The position numbers and the translations under genes are program-made. Under the pieces are notes generated by a model. It searched no databases. It had not been told where the DNA came from and worked only from the letters and a program-made list of their open reading frames with translations. Positions 22,521 to 34,296 of a DNA stretch of 64,000 nucleotides are shown here, in pieces. The stretch is from NCBI GenBank assembly GCA_026122225.1, contig JANEZZ010002362.1:310001-374000 (forward strand). Reading direction: 5' to 3'. Positions within the stretch are counted from its first letter, which is position 1. Each line of letters starts with the position of its first letter. This DNA comes from Heloderma charlesbogerti. Taxonomy: Eukaryota > Chordata > Lepidosauria > Squamata > Helodermatidae.

Positions 22521-23650
22521 GTGATCCACTAGGCCAAGCCAAATGGGCTGCATGCATAATGCATATCAGTCACGTATAAGAACCCATCAAGGGTTTGTTA
22601 AACCTTCTGATTTTGCTGCTTCCAGACAGCAAATAAAACAAAATAAAATAAAATAAAATAACACAAAAGAGGGACAGTCTAATACTGGACAAACCCGTAC
22701 CTGGTTGGTAGGCTGCAGACAGCTTGGTGTTACATGTTGTGCAGGCCTGTAATAAAGTAACATAAGCTCTTTCTATTAAAAATTAGTATTTACTAAGTTA
22801 CCACACTGTACTGCCCATTACCAAATGCCTCTTGATCACAGTTAAAAGTATCTCAGGACTTGTGCATCTAAGCAGCAGAAATCTGCATTCCTCAGACTCT
22901 TGTTAGTATTACTAATAATTATCATTTTGTACCCCACTTTTTCCTCTAAAAGGAAGCCCAAAGCTATCATCATCATAAAGAAAAAATACAATGGTATTAA
23001 ATAAAATATCAAAATACAACAATATGAAAAATTATCTAATAATAAAAATATTACAATACAGTTCACAAACAAGTGTTCAGTTCAGGACTTAAATACAGAG
23101 TCAGGTAATAGATACAAAATTCATAAATATATCATACAAACAGATTACCCAAGAATACATATTTATATCCCATTCCAGTAGCGATATATTAAACCGTTTG
23201 TACACACCATTAAAGGAGACAAATCTATCCTAGATCCAGCATAAGCGAAAAGAAAAACTAGATCTATCAAATAAATAAATAAATACACAGAACACAAAGA
23301 GCCACCACACACCATATCGAACCTCCCCTCTCACTGCAGGGCAACACAGAGGGAGAAAAAAGGGAGGCACGCGACACCATTTTCATGCCAAACGCAACAG
23401 ACGGTGAGAGTAGTTGTGACTTTATAGCTCAGCCTGGAGCGCATTCACACATCCTCCATGTTGGGGCAGGGGGCTGGGTGCAATAGTCTGTCACTTACCA
23501 GGCATGATGATCCGGGCAGTTCTACTTGAGAGTCAGTTGGTTTCCTCAAGAATAAAGGGAAGGTTGGGGGGGCAGATGACACAGACCCTCACCCCACCCC
23601 TCTGCTGCTGCTGCCACTGCTACCACTGCTGGTAATTGTCTTCCAAATGC
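22521..23650. other. AT-rich sequence, no gene recognised
   Basis: A short (AAAAT)n run lies at 22636-22664. A weak MIR-like phrase (TTGTACCCCACTTTTTCCTC) is at 22926-22945. Nothing coding was recognised. Confidence 0.45.
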
Positions 23651-23654
23651 CTAC

Positions 23655-24370
23655 ACAGGGGATGGAGAACCTCTTTCAGCCAAAGAGCCAAATTCAATTT
23701 CAGATAAACTTTGGAGGGCCGCATTCCAGTGGTGGGTAGGGCCAAAGGCCAAGGGACAGAGCCAAAAATGATAGTGGACAATGGTTGATAAACACGAGAC
23801 TGAGTCCGGGGAAGAAATACTTTCCAAACTGGAAGTTTGCTTAAATAACATAACTTCAAACCATCACGGCTTCTACTAGCTGCAGAGAGAGAGAAGTGGG
23901 GGAGCTTCTCCTAGCTCTCCCATGCAGGGAAGGTAGGACAGGAATGGCTTCCTCCTAGGCAAGTGAAGGAACATACCAATGCCAAAAGGTGGAGGGGTGG
24001 GACCAATTGCCCATTGGTTACTAGGCAATGCCTATTGCCTACTATCTCCTCCCTAGCCACTAGTGGAATGGTTCATTCTATTAACCCCTGACCCCCAGAG
24101 TGATCCCAAAAGGCTTAAGAGTGCAAAGTCCAGTTAACCTTTGCATGAATCTCCTCCCCGAAACTCCTCCCTCTGGCGTTATTCTTCTGTTGTCGTTCTT
24201 CCAACAAAAAATACCAGCATATTGTAGTTTAATGCTTTTACTGCCAGTACCTAAGCCTTAGGCAAGGCATTCCAACTTTCTAGAATGGGGAAAAAACTGC
24301 ATAAAAGCCGGGAAACTACCAACTAATTGGTGGCTGGACAAAAGGGGGTTGGGCCAGGGGAAGAGGCTGT
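23655..24370. repeat. Split hAT MITE (CAGGGGTG type), two halves
   Basis: The left half (CAGGGGATGGAGAACCTCTTTC then AACTTTGGAGGGCCGCATTCC) is the reverse of the 25041-25370 element's right half. A second half with TGTAGTTTAATGCTTTTACTG and CTAAGCCTTAGGCAAGGC lies at about 24215-24360. The material between is unassigned. Confidence 0.55.
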
Positions 24371-24395
24371 GGCCATCTAGAGAACTCCAGAGGGC

Positions 24396-24600
24396 CAGAT
24401 TATTTATTTATTTATTTATTATTAAATTTATTTATCAAATTTATATCCTACCTTTCTTCCACTGTGGAAGTCAAGGTGGCTACATGCGGTTCCCAGGAGG
24501 TCTCCCCTCGAAGCACCAACCAGTCCCAGACCTGCTTAGCTTCAACAAGGTGGCTGCCTTCATGTGCCTTCAGACCACGGCCTGGGATTTAGCCCCCAGG
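24396..24600 (-). repeat. SINE, CORE/MIR-like type
   Basis: It begins with TTATTTATTTATTTATTATT and continues CTACCTTTCTTCCACTGTGG, then AAGTCAAGGTGGCTACATGC. It is the same body as 19812-19975. Confidence 0.6.
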
Positions 24601-25040
24601 CTTGAGGTTCCACAGCCCTGGTCTACATGGTCAATCAGGGAGGAAGAGGAGAACAACAATTGCCTGTTGCTGTAGCAGTAGTTAGCGAGTAGTTTTCCCT
24701 TTGGCCCTGCACATCGTTCAGAGCCTGGCTACTTTCTGCTGTGGATGCTTTCCTAAAAGAAGAACCCACTTTCTGCTGTGCATCTTCCAGAAAACTCCCA
24801 TTTTTACAGGAAACTGTAATCGGTAAGTAAACTGACAAGCTCCCCAAATTCAGGCCATCCGACTTCTAGGCAAGACCACCAGGCTGATAGCAATGGACGG
24901 TGGCTCAGAGAATGAATGAAGCTGTTGACCCCATTCCAATCTTGGCAACACCAGACCAGAGGAACCTTCCCGTGCCAGAACATTGAAAAGTATCTTAGGA
25001 CCACGAGATTTAAACCTGAAGCCATTCCATCCCCTTAGGG

Positions 25041-25370
25041 CAGGGGTGCAGAACCTCTGCCCCTAAGGCCAAATCTGCCTCTCCCTGGGTCCCAATCCAG
25101 GGTTCCTCAGAAAACCATGCCCCCTTCCCCTTCTTCCTTTCCTCCAACCGATGATTGTCTGCTGGTTTTCTGGTTCTTGTGCAGTTTCCCCCCATTCTAA
25201 AAGGTTGAAATGCTTAGTTACTTGCAGAAAGAGTTTTACAATATACAGTATGCTTGTATTTTGGGCCTGCCACCTTTGCCTTCAGCCCCACCAACCACTG
25301 GAATGCAGCCCCGGGGAGCTTCTTCTAAATGGAATTTGGCTCTCAGGCTGAAAGCGGTTCCTCACCCCTG
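25041..25370. mobile_element. hAT MITE, CAGGGGTG ends
   Basis: The ends CAGGGGTGCAGAACC and GGTTCCTCACCCCTG are inverted repeats. Flanks CCTTAGGG and CCTTTTGG match 6 of 8. It is the same family as 52419-52742. Confidence 0.8.
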
Positions 25371-25621
25371 CCTTTTGGCATGCCAAGGGTAGTCCTTCAC
25401 CTCTAGCAGAATGCTTGCCAATCATCCCCGCCCCCATTGCCTAGCACCCTGCCTTCTAAACGATCATCCTACATAGTGTGGAGAAATCTGTAGACATGCT
25501 GAACATGCAAGACTATCTCACCCAACACCAATTAGGACTTCCCTGAGCCTAATCCGTCTTTCCTAGCTTCACGCAGCTAAGTGCTCCTTTGGTTGGCCGT
25601 TGACCTTTAAGCCCTAATCTT

Positions 25622-26460
25622 CACTTCCTTTGACGTCTGGTCTACACCAGCCTAAAATCCTGCATTTAAAATGGGACTTTCTGCTTCCATTTTAAATGCA
25701 GGATCACAATGGACTCCCTTTCCAGGCGCTTCCTTCCCACCCTCCTCTTTCCCCCACCTTCTCCCCTTTATCTGAGTCTTCCATACGCTTCACTGGTCTA
25801 GCTCCTCTTATTGCTGCTTTTCTTCTTTTCATGCAAGGAACTCAAGTGGAACACAACAGGGCAATTTAAAAATGGAATAAAGGTCATTTAGTGCAGGAGA
25901 CGCCCTGGAGGTTCATGATGTCATCTAAAGGGCCCGCAAACTTCTGTGAGTGAGCCCTCTCAATCGCAGGATAAAAGCTCCGTGTGAAGGAGCTCCACAT
26001 CCCTGGGCATGAATGCTCACCTTCAAGTCTCATGCCTGGAGGTTTTCAGCACTTTGTTTATCCCGAACGCACCAAAAGCCCGAGAAGGGAAGATGGTTCT
26101 TGAAAGTATGCCACCTCCACCTGCAAGTGACATGCCTTCCTTAACTACCTCCTCCCCGCTAAGTCCACATTATTCATTCTAAATGGCTGGCAATTGTTGT
26201 ACACAGCATACCTGCTCTTCATCAATCTGTGCACTTGAAAATCAGAACTGTTATTTTAGTGCTCCTTCCACACAAACCTGGAACAAAATGCCAGTGCTGC
26301 CCGATAATTTGGGCTGGTCACTTTTGTGTCTTAGCTGATTTCTACATGAGGCTTTCATTGCACGCTCACAGAAGTTTGCAAGCCCTTTACATGACATCGT
26401 CAACCTCCAGGGCATCTCTCGCACTTTCTGACCTTTATCCTGGTTTTTAAAAGATCAGAG
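25622..26460. mobile_element. Inverted-repeat element of unknown superfamily
   Basis: The stretch ATGGAATAAAGGTCATTTAG to GGCCCGCAAACTTCTGTGAG (25873-25950) reappears inverted at 26360-26450 (CACAGAAGTTTGCAAGCCC to GACCTTTATCC). A second palindrome, TGCATTTAAAATGGGA / CCATTTTAAATGCA, lies at 25665-25708. The same unit occurs at 35790-35955 and in pieces on both sides of BovB (45100-45197, 49285-49380). Confidence 0.6.
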
Positions 26461-27855
26461 TAATGTGGTAAGAAATGTTATTCCATATTAATGGCCATAA
26501 TATGTGCAGTTCTACTATATCACAGTGCCATCGAGTGAAATTGTGCAGTTCTACTATATCACAGCGCCATCTAGTGGCTGTACAGTGGAATGTGTAGAGT
26601 TTGCAGACAAAGGAACTCCTGGAAAAGAAGCCTGTGTCAGCCCGTGTCAGCCCGTGTCTAAATCCCGCAAAGAATCCAGAAGCAGAAGCCTCGGTAAGTT
26701 GCAGGATAAAAACCTGGTGTGGAGAAGCCCTTACTCTACCACTTATTTTGAAATTCTTCATTCTCTGCCCTGGATGTAGAATTTGTGTTCCTTTAACTAT
26801 TATCACTGCTAGCCGATAAATTAAAAGCTAAGATATACATTGACAGGTATCCTCCTTTCATGGAATAGAGATTCTCTTCACTTACTTTTGTTTTAACTGT
26901 AGAATGTCCCCCTATGGGGATGTGAAATGTGTCTGCACAAAAACATTTCTGGGAGATTAGAAACTAGGCCCCAGTGAAAATGTCTGAACTGGTATTCTCA
27001 CTGTATGTGAGATTTCTGCAGGGAGAGGGATGATGAAACCACAGCCCTGAGGGCAAATGTTTCAGAATTCCTGTAAGACTTTTAGAGCTACCAAAATGGC
27101 AACTATAGTTAACAGGCACTCCTACTTTATTGTTTCCCATCCTTACATGGAGGGTTCTTAATGGATTCTTGGACTGTTACTATTATTAGTGTTACAATAT
27201 ATATCTACTTCATTAGCACAATTGGGATAGACTTTAAATGAGCATTTAAAAAAAAACCCTACCTTTTTTTCTTTCACAAGCTGTGTAGGAGGTCCCGATT
27301 AAATCATCATGAAAGCTTTTAAAATGTTTATACATGCTCATTTTTGTAAGCAAACGGAAGCCATTAAGCTTCCAGATTCTAAGGATGCTCCCATCAAAAT
27401 ATGGGTGGAGCTGGATTGTCATTAGAGATTTATCTAGCAGTTACAAGCACAGTCGGGTAGTGAGAGCTGATGCCCCACAAAGCAAGCTGATGATGGCTTC
27501 TTTTGCACGCACATTCACACATGGATATTCACTCACAGGGCAGGAGGATGTTTAGTGAAACAAAACAAAAAAACAATGTGCTAGAAGCTGGTGGCACCGA
27601 TAGGGCTCCTGATAACATGCAAAACCAATGCAAGCATTGTACATTGATGAGGTGTCCTGATAAGAATTGCCTTGCTGGAACATACCCAAAGGTCTATTTA
27701 TTTATTAATTAACTATATTCATATACCCCTTCTCATTTGAAACAAATCTTGAAGTGGTTTACAAAAGATTAGCAAACAAAAACAAAACAAAACAAACAGA
27801 AACACACAATAGTCTCATGCGGCTGGTACAAAGATAGCTCAGGCCAAAGCAAACA
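26461..27855. other. No gene recognised; short direct duplication
   Basis: GTGCAGTTCTACTATATCAC is repeated 36 bp apart at about 26504 and 26540, each followed by AGYGCCATCNAGTG. A related phrase (CTACACCACAGTGCCACCTA) is at 63843. The rest is anonymous. Confidence 0.45.
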
Positions 27856-27857
27856 GA

Positions 27858-28112
27858 TTTTATTTATTTATTTATTTATTTATTCATTCATTCATTACAT
27901 TTATATCCCTTGAGGAATGCAAGGCGGCGTACATGCTCCTCCTCCTCTCCATTTTATCCTCACAGCAACAACCCTGTGAGGTAGGTTGGGCTGAGAGTCT
28001 GTGACTGGCCCAAAGTCACCCAGTGAGTTTCTGTGGCCGAGTGGGGACTAGAACCCAGATCTCCCGACTCCCAGTCTGACACTCTAGTCACTAAACCATA
28101 CTGTCTCCCACT
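27858..28112 (-). repeat. CORE/MIR-like SINE
   Basis: It runs from a TTTATTTATTTATTTATTT tail through CAACCCTGTGAGGTAGGTTG and GGCCCAAAGTCACCCAGTGA to GTCACTAAACCATACTGTC. The order of these blocks matches MIR-type SINEs read in reverse. A close copy is at 31497-31740. Confidence 0.7.
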
Positions 28113-28189
28113 ACACCACACTTTCTCCAAGATATGTTTTCACTGAATGCCTAAAACATGCCAGCGTTGAGCCCTGATGGACTTCAAAG

Positions 28190-28760
28190 GGGAGATCATT
28201 CCACAGGTTGGGTGCCACCGAAGAAGGCCCGACTCCATGTGTCGTCACCACATGGAAATTCATAGGCCATGGCACAGAACTGGGCCTCCCCTGAAGATCG
28301 TAATGGCCTGGGAGGCTAGTATGGGGGAGACATTTCCTTGAGGTATCCTGGTCCTGAGTTGTATAGGACTGTCTGGACTAATACCAATACCTTCAAACTA
28401 GCTTGGTAGCAGACTGGCAGCCAGTGTACATCCTTTCGCACATGTGTAACATGTGTGCGGTATGGCACCCCAATCAGTAACCTAGCCATTGCATTCTGTA
28501 CTAACTGCAGTTTCTGAACCACCCTTGAGAGCAGCCCCACATAGACAGCATTAGAGTAATCAAGTCTCGAGGTTGCCAATGCATGGATCACAGTGGCTAG
28601 GCTATCCCTGTCCAGTAACAGGTGCAGCTGGCATATCAGCTTAAGCTTGTAGTAAGTGTTCCTAGCCATGGAAGTTACTTGGGACTCCAATGGCAGTGAT
28701 GGATCCAGAAGCAGCCCAAACTGTGAACCTATTCCTTCAGGAGAAGTACAACCTGTAATG
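28190..28760 (-). pseudogene. L2-type LINE reverse transcriptase C-terminal fragment
   Basis: A 124-residue minus-strand frame (28690-28316) reads MARNTYYKLKLICQLHLLL, then TVIHALATSRLDYSNAVYVG, then VVQKLQLVQNAMARLLIGV and DVHWLPVCYQASLKVLVLV. This is the conserved region after the catalytic domain of L2-type LINEs. Sequence on both sides up to 28190 and 28760 looks like the same element with the frame lost. Neither endonuclease nor YADD block is present. Confidence 0.8.
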
Positions 28761-28964
28761 GCCCCAGGCCTGCAACCAAGTCACCTGTAGTTCTATAGGT
28801 GCCTAGAGATCCATAATGCTCTTTGCTTATGCCCAGTTTCCTTGCTAGTGGGCCTCTTGGCTGGTAAGATGAGTCAAAGGTCGATATCGCCACCTCAGCA
28901 CATTCCATGCTAACAAGCTCTGAATCTTATCAGGGCCTGGGAAGCACCTGAGAAGTGAGGCTAT

Positions 28965-29206
28965 GTTTACAGGTGTCTGTGCTGGGAAAGTTCTGATTGT
29001 TTCCCGTCTGACATGGGGCTGTTAGCCTATGCTGGGAAAGTTGCAGATGAATGCTAATTAACACTTGCTGCTTTCATGCTGCCCCACTGCTAACATGTAT
29101 AGTATAAGACCCATTGTACCCCTTGGCTCTGGGTTCAGAGAAACTGTCTGATCCAACCATTGGGTACGGCTGTGCGCTGTAAGTACTCAATAAAGTCTCC
29201 TGCCAC
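28965..29206 (+). repeat. Possible solo LTR
   Basis: It starts TGTTTACAGGTGTCTG and ends CTCCTGCCACA. A TATA-like AGTATAAGA lies at 29100-29108 and CAATAAAG at 29188-29195, just before the end. This spacing is LTR-like. No internal viral genes or partner LTR are in the window. The family is unknown. Confidence 0.4.
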
Positions 29207-29613
29207 AGCGGCAGCGGCAGCTTCAGCTGCTGCCGGGCTGCGGCCACTACGCTGGCCGCCATTTGCGTCCCTGACAAGCCATGATAGGCTATGTAAGTAG
29301 CTACATAGCCTATCACGGCTCAGGGCAGGGACACAAATGGCGTAGCCGCTGCCATTTGCGTCCGTGTCTTTAGCCGTGATAGGCTATGTATATATTTATG
29401 TAGCCTATCACGGCTAAAGACACGGACGCAAATTTGCGTCCCTGTGCAGCCCAGTGGCCGGATGTCCGGCTGCGGGCGGCCCTGGCCGGTGGCTCCGTGG
29501 AGTCGCCGTGGAGCAGAGCTGGATGGAGAGGATTACGGGGGGAGGGACGGAGCGTCTCCCCCCCACCGCAGATTGCCCGGCATGGAGCCAGGTAGGTGTT
29601 TCATACATCCCTA
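29203..29613. mobile_element. TAGGGATG-family element, copy 8 (left end missing)
   Basis: The right end GGTAGGTGTTTCATAC then ATCCCTA closes at 29613. Internal stems are GATAGGCTATGTAAGTA (29283-29318), CAAATGGCGTAG (29334-29362) and GATAGGCTATGTATATA (29378-29413). The left terminal block is absent and the copy starts in a CTGC-rich stem. Flanks GCCACAGC (29202-29209) and GACACAGC (29614-29621) match 7 of 8 but overlap the likely end of the LTR, so this may be chance. Confidence 0.75.
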
Positions 29614-29630
29614 GACACAGCACATATCAA

Positions 29631-30105
29631 AGCCCAATTCCTTAAATGTGATTAAGTGTGATCTCGATGCTCTGGTCCATTGCTTTAGGACGTAACTCCT
29701 TCACAGCTTCCATACAGAAATCCTGTGCATTAAAATGGAGGCTGGTTTCCTTCTCTTTCCCACAAGAAACCCATTAGTATCTCATCAGAAGTAATTCCCA
29801 TTGCGTTTGATGAAGCTTGCCTTTGAATCCCCACATCAGAACCTATAGAGATTCCCCCTCAATTGAAATAGCACACTTTAAAGCCCAATTCCTTAAGTGC
29901 AATTACGCGACCAAGCAGGATTTAGATGCTCCGAATAATTGCCTTAGGAAGAAAGTACTTCACAGCTTCCTTACAGATGTCCTGCAGCTTACAATGGAGG
30001 GGTGGGTTCTGTCTTTGTGTTTACTGCTCTCTTTTTCACAACAAACCCATTACTGTCTCATCAGAAGTAACTCCGATTGTGCTCAGTGAAGTTTGCTCCT
30101 GAAAT
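29631..30105. repeat. Diverged tandem duplication, about 250 bp
   Basis: AGCCCAATTCCTTAA occurs at 29631 and 29882. After each copy TTCACAGCTTCC, ACAATGGAGG or AAAATGGAGG, and CTCATCAGAAGTAA appear in the same order. The two units have diverged by many substitutions and small indels. Confidence 0.7.
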
Positions 30106-30526
30106 GCAGATGCATCTGGACTTTCAGAGGAAAGGAGAAAGTGGGGGAAAGCCTCTCTTCACAGCAAAGCTGATTCCTTTTTAAAAATCCTGTACCCCTC
30201 CATTAGCTTCTCCTTCTGTTGTCCTGGGAACACGGCCGAGGAAGCGGGAACACTGATGAGGTAATCACACCCAGCCCAGACTCCACTCAGACTCCACCCA
30301 GCCACGAAGAGAATAATTCGATTAGAGCTCAGTGGAAACAGCACAGAGCCCAGGCTACAGCGATGATATGCCAGGTCTTTAAGGGCTGTGGAAACAGGAA
30401 ACGGAGAAGATGCAGTTGAGGAAACATCACAACAAAGTTGCAAACAAAGTGAAGCTCATAGTGTGGAAACACGCCCCAAGACTGGAATGGGTCTATCCAG
30501 TCCTCCCTCCAGCACTGTGTCTTTAA
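30106..30526. other. No gene recognised
   Basis: Anonymous sequence with short frames only. Confidence 0.5.
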
Positions 30527-31450
30527 TAGGGGTGCACGAAAATCACTTACCTGGTCTCGCAGCTTTTCGCGGTGGGGGGGAGGCGCTTCGCTGCTCTCCC
30601 CGCGAAGTTCAGGCCGGGGGGGGGAGGCTTCCCGCCTCGCCCGGCCGAAATACAGGCTGGGGAGGAGGCGCCTCGCCTCGCCCGGCTGCGAAATTAAAAG
30701 TAAAAAAACAAACCGCCCCCGTGATAGGCTACGTGACGATTAACGTAGCCTATCACGGCTAGATCTGCAAAGTCAGCTGTGATAGGCTATGTAAATTGTC
30801 ACGTAGCCTATCACGGGTGACTTAAAAAAAAAAAAAACGCATACGCAAATGGCTGCCCCCATAGGGAGCCGCCATTCGCGTTCCTTATTGGGTCGCTGTA
30901 GTCTACGTAAATCTTTACGTAGACTACAGCGACCAAATAAGGGCAACACAAATAGCGTTGCCCTTATTTTCGCCGTAGTCTACGTAATCTTTACTTAGAC
31001 TACAGCGACCAAATAAGGAACGGGAATGGCAGCTCCCTATGGGGGCCGCCATTAGCCATACGCGCTTTTTTTTTTTTTTAAAGTCACCTGTGATAGGCTA
31101 TGTGACGATTTATGTAGCCTATCACGGCTGACTTTGCAAATCTAGCCGTGATAGGCTACGTTAATCGTCACGTAGCCTATCACGGGGGCGTTTTTTTTTT
31201 CTTTTATTGGAATGGCGGCGGCAGCAGCCGGTCGAAAGACCGGCTGCCGCTCCCGCCCTGGACGAAGACCCGACGAACCTCCGGCTGGACCCGCCGCCGG
31301 GAGGGACATTCGCCAAAGGTAAGTCCCGTCCCGGGGGGGTGCGGGGTGCAGGGGGGTGCGGAGAATTTCTCCCCGAAACCTGTTCGGGGGGCCGAACACG
31401 TTGGTGCTCGGCCCCCCGAAGTTTCGGGGAGAAATTCTCCACCATCCCTA
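30527..31450. mobile_element. TAGGGATG-family element, copy 9 (best preserved long form)
   Basis: A 924-bp copy with flanks GTCTTTAA (30519-30526) and GTCTTCAA (31451-31458), 7 of 8. The left end is type B (TAGGGGTGCACGAAAATC), the right end type A (GGAGAAATTCTCCACCATCCCTA). The interior is the 477-bp palindrome described separately. The two outer GC-rich blocks are not mirror images: the left has repeated CCGGGGGGGAGGC units and the right has GGTCGAAAGACC and a CCGAACACG stem. Confidence 0.92.
30714..31190. repeat. 477-bp palindrome of palindromes, centre 30952
   Basis: Arms pair from CGCCCCCGTGATAGGC to GCCTATCACGGGGGCG. From the outside in, the modules are GATAGGCTACG, GATAGGCTAYG, poly-A, GGCNGCCCCCAT or its mirror, AGTCTACGTAA and the central GGGCAACACAAATAGCGTTG. 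Each outer module is itself a perfect or near-perfect palindrome of 30-36 bp. Confidence 0.92.
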
Positions 31451-31496
31451 GTCTTCAAGAGTAGCCAGGCAAAAGCTCTAAAGCAGGACATGGGTA

Positions 31497-31740
31497 TTTA
31501 TTTATTTATTTATTTATTGCATTTATATCCCGCCATTTTTCCTCCAAGGAACTCAAGGCAGCGTACATAATCCTCCTCGTCTCCATTTTAGCCTCACAAC
31601 AACAACCCTGTGAGGTGGGTTGGGCTGAGAGTCTGTGACTGGCCCAAAGTCACCCAGTGAGCTTCCATGGCCGAGTGGGGACTAGAACCCGGATTGCCCA
31701 GCTCCCAGTCCAACACTCTAGCCACTACACCACACTGGCT
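31497..31740 (-). repeat. CORE/MIR-like SINE
   Basis: The sequence order is the same as at 27858-28112: TTTATTTATTTATTTATTGC, then GTGAGGTGGGTTGGGCTGAG, then CCCAAAGTCACCCAGTGAGC, then TCTAGCCACTACACCACACT. Confidence 0.75.
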
Positions 31741-32030
31741 CTGAATAGCTCTTCCTTGCTGTTTGTCCGCAGTATTTGGGACTCACAGCATTACTGCCAA
31801 TGAATTGACAGTTTTCAGTTTTTAACTATAATGGCTACTAGTGGAGACCCATGGAAACCTTGCCTAATGATATGGACGGCTGTCCTGCATATGGTTAGGT
31901 GCTTAAATCAGCTTTGACTTCAGTGCGATTTAAGCTGCATAAATGTGTGAACAAGTGCAACTTTATTCTTTCTTAGCTATTTTCCCATCCATACTCCTCC
32001 TCCTCCTCCTCCTCTTCCTCTTCCTCTTCC

Positions 32031-32061
<31 letters not shown>

Positions 32062-32411
32062 GAAAAACTAAAAGCACAATCATATGCATTTTTACTCAGA
32101 GGTACATCCCACTGTGTTCTATGGGGCTTATTGCTTTTAGCAAAGCAGCTCTAATTATTATAATTAGTAGTAGTAATTACACAAATGATTTTTTTCTGCT
32201 GTTTCTGCAGATGTGCACTTGGGGGCTCCCTACACACGTTCTAATGAACACGTTTCGGTTAGGGGAAGAGCCTTCCACTACAATGCTTCTCCCCACGAAA
32301 TGCATTCATTTAATCCAACATTCACATCTGAGAATGGCTGCAGAGAACTGGTTGTCAAGAGTCAAGGCTTCTCACCAGCCTTTTCCCTGCCATTAGCTTT
32401 CTGTAATTAGG

Positions 32412-32449
<38 letters not shown>

Positions 32450-32454
32450 AACTG

Positions 32455-32508
<54 letters not shown>

Positions 32509-32983
32509 TTTTCCCCACAGGGGAATAATTCCATAATTTCAGACCCTGTCTGAAGTAGTAGAGCCCAGACAAAGGTTTACTACCTTGGTGAGAACCAGGT
32601 TTAAGTGTACAAACAATTAGTTTTAGCCTTAGTTCTCACAAACAGCAAAAGGATGGCTAAGAATATTAGGGAGAACGGTACACTAGAAATAGAGGTGGGC
32701 AACCTCTCCGCCATTCACCTTGGATTAACTTGAAAATGATTCTGGTTATTTCCAAAAGAAACCTGATGCTTGGGGTTGAGGCTTGAAAAATGATTCCCCC
32801 TCGCTGCTGCCAGGCTCCCCTGTCACCAAAATGCTCTCCATCCTTGACAGCCCCTCCCCCTAACTTTGCTTACCCCAGTGATGGTAGCAGTAGCATCAGG
32901 GACATGTGGAGAGCATCTTCCTCTCCCTCTCAGAGCACAAGGCCTGAGATGTCATTCTCCTGAGGGGATACTGCAACATACAG
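31741..32983. other. No gene recognised; microsatellites
   Basis: (TCC)n, (TTCC)n and (ATT)n runs lie at 31994-32061, and (GACA)n with GATA units at 32412-32508. The remainder is anonymous. Confidence 0.6.
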
Positions 32984-33789
32984 TAGGGATGTACGAAAAT
33001 TCCGCCATGGATCTCAGGGAGGCCGAATGCCAGCGCATTTGGCCCCCCGAAATCGGTGGTGGAACAGCTCGCCACCCCCCCCCCCGCCACCCCCGGGACG
33101 AGACTTACCTTGGGCGGATCTTCCTGGCGGCAGCGGCTGCAGTGGCCGGTCTTCCGACCGGTTGCCGCTGCCGCCATTTCCAGTTTAAAAAACAAAACAA
33201 AAAAAGTGATAGGCTACGTAAAGATTTACGTAGCCTATCACGGCTAGGTTTAAAAAAAAAACGTGATAGGCTACGTAAATCTTTACGTAGCCTATCACGG
33301 CTGACTTTAAAAACAAACAAACAAACATGCATACGCAAATGGCGGCGACCACAGCCACCGCCATTTGCGTTCCTTATGTTGGCGTGTCTTAGTCTACATA
33401 AACATTTACGTAGACTAAGACGGCGAAAATAAGGGGAACGCAAATAGCGTAGATGCTATAAATGTTTACGTAGACTAAGACGTGCCAAAATAAGGAACGC
33501 AAATGGCGGCGGCCATGGCCGCCGCCATTTGTGTATGCGCGGGTTTGTTTGTTTTTTAAGTCAGCCATGATAGGCTAAGTAAACATGATAGGCTGCCGCC
33601 GTTTGCGTCCCTGCTAACCAGTGGCCGGATGTCTGGCTGCTGGTGGAGCACAGCCGGCCGGCCAGGATTCTGGGGGGGGAGGTATGGAGCACCTCCCCCC
33701 CCGGCGAGGATTCCAGGGGGGGGACAGAACGCCTCCCCCCCAACCATAAACATAATCTGCAAAAGGTAAGTGCCTTTCGTACATCCCTA
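32984..33789. mobile_element. TAGGGATG-family element, copy 10 (rearranged)
   Basis: It starts TAGGGATGTACGAAAATTCC, a hybrid of type B outside and type A inside, and ends CCTTTCGTACATCCCTA. Flanks ACATACAG and ACATAGAT match 6 of 8. Two GATAGGCTACGTAAA stems lie at 33207-33242 and 33265-33300, with CAAATGGCGGC stems at 33340-33368 and 33500-33535. The centre near 33445 has a small deletion. A further deletion at about 33570-33600 truncates the right outer GATAGGCT stem. Confidence 0.82.
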
Positions 33790-33840
33790 ACATAGATTGA
33801 CAAGGTGAAGACAGGGCAGGAAAGGAACCAAACTTCTTTC

Positions 33841-33898
33841 TCCTTCCTTCCTTCCTTCCTTCCTTCCTTCCTTCCTTCCTTCCTTCCTTCCTTCCTTC
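33841..33898. repeat. (CTTC)n microsatellite
   Basis: About 14 tetranucleotide units begin 52 bp after the end of copy 10. Confidence 0.95.
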
Positions 33899-34296
33899 CC
33901 AGCACTGCCGTGGCCAGTATCTGGGCCAGTAAAGGAAAGGAGGAGGGTATTTGGGACATTGTGGGGAGTCTGGCAGGGATGGAAGAAGAAAGTCAGAATT
34001 CTTCCCCAATTTGAGGTGGGCTTTTAAAAGGCCACAAAGCTCTTTTCTGAGCCCAGTTTGGGAGAATTTATTTAGCATCTCTAGCTTGAGGCCTTCTTCC
34101 TGACTTCTACATTTCTATGTGTAAGGATTTGGATAGCATGCACATACACAAGGGTTAGGGAACATTAAGTCATAAGCCCCCACCTGCAACCTGCAGCATA
34201 TGATCGCTACAGAAATAGGTTTACTGTCTCATCTGCTGTTTGTGGGAAGTAGCCTTTTGTAAGTTTAAAACTGGGTTCAAAATTGTAATTGGTAGG

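Noticed and set aside
28965..29206. Complete endogenous retrovirus
   Set aside because: Only an LTR-like segment with TATA-like and AATAAA-like signals is visible. There are no gag, pol or env relics beside it.
32866..33432. 188-residue open frame
   Set aside because: It starts in anonymous DNA and continues into copy 10. Similar frames appear in other family copies only by shared GC-rich modules.
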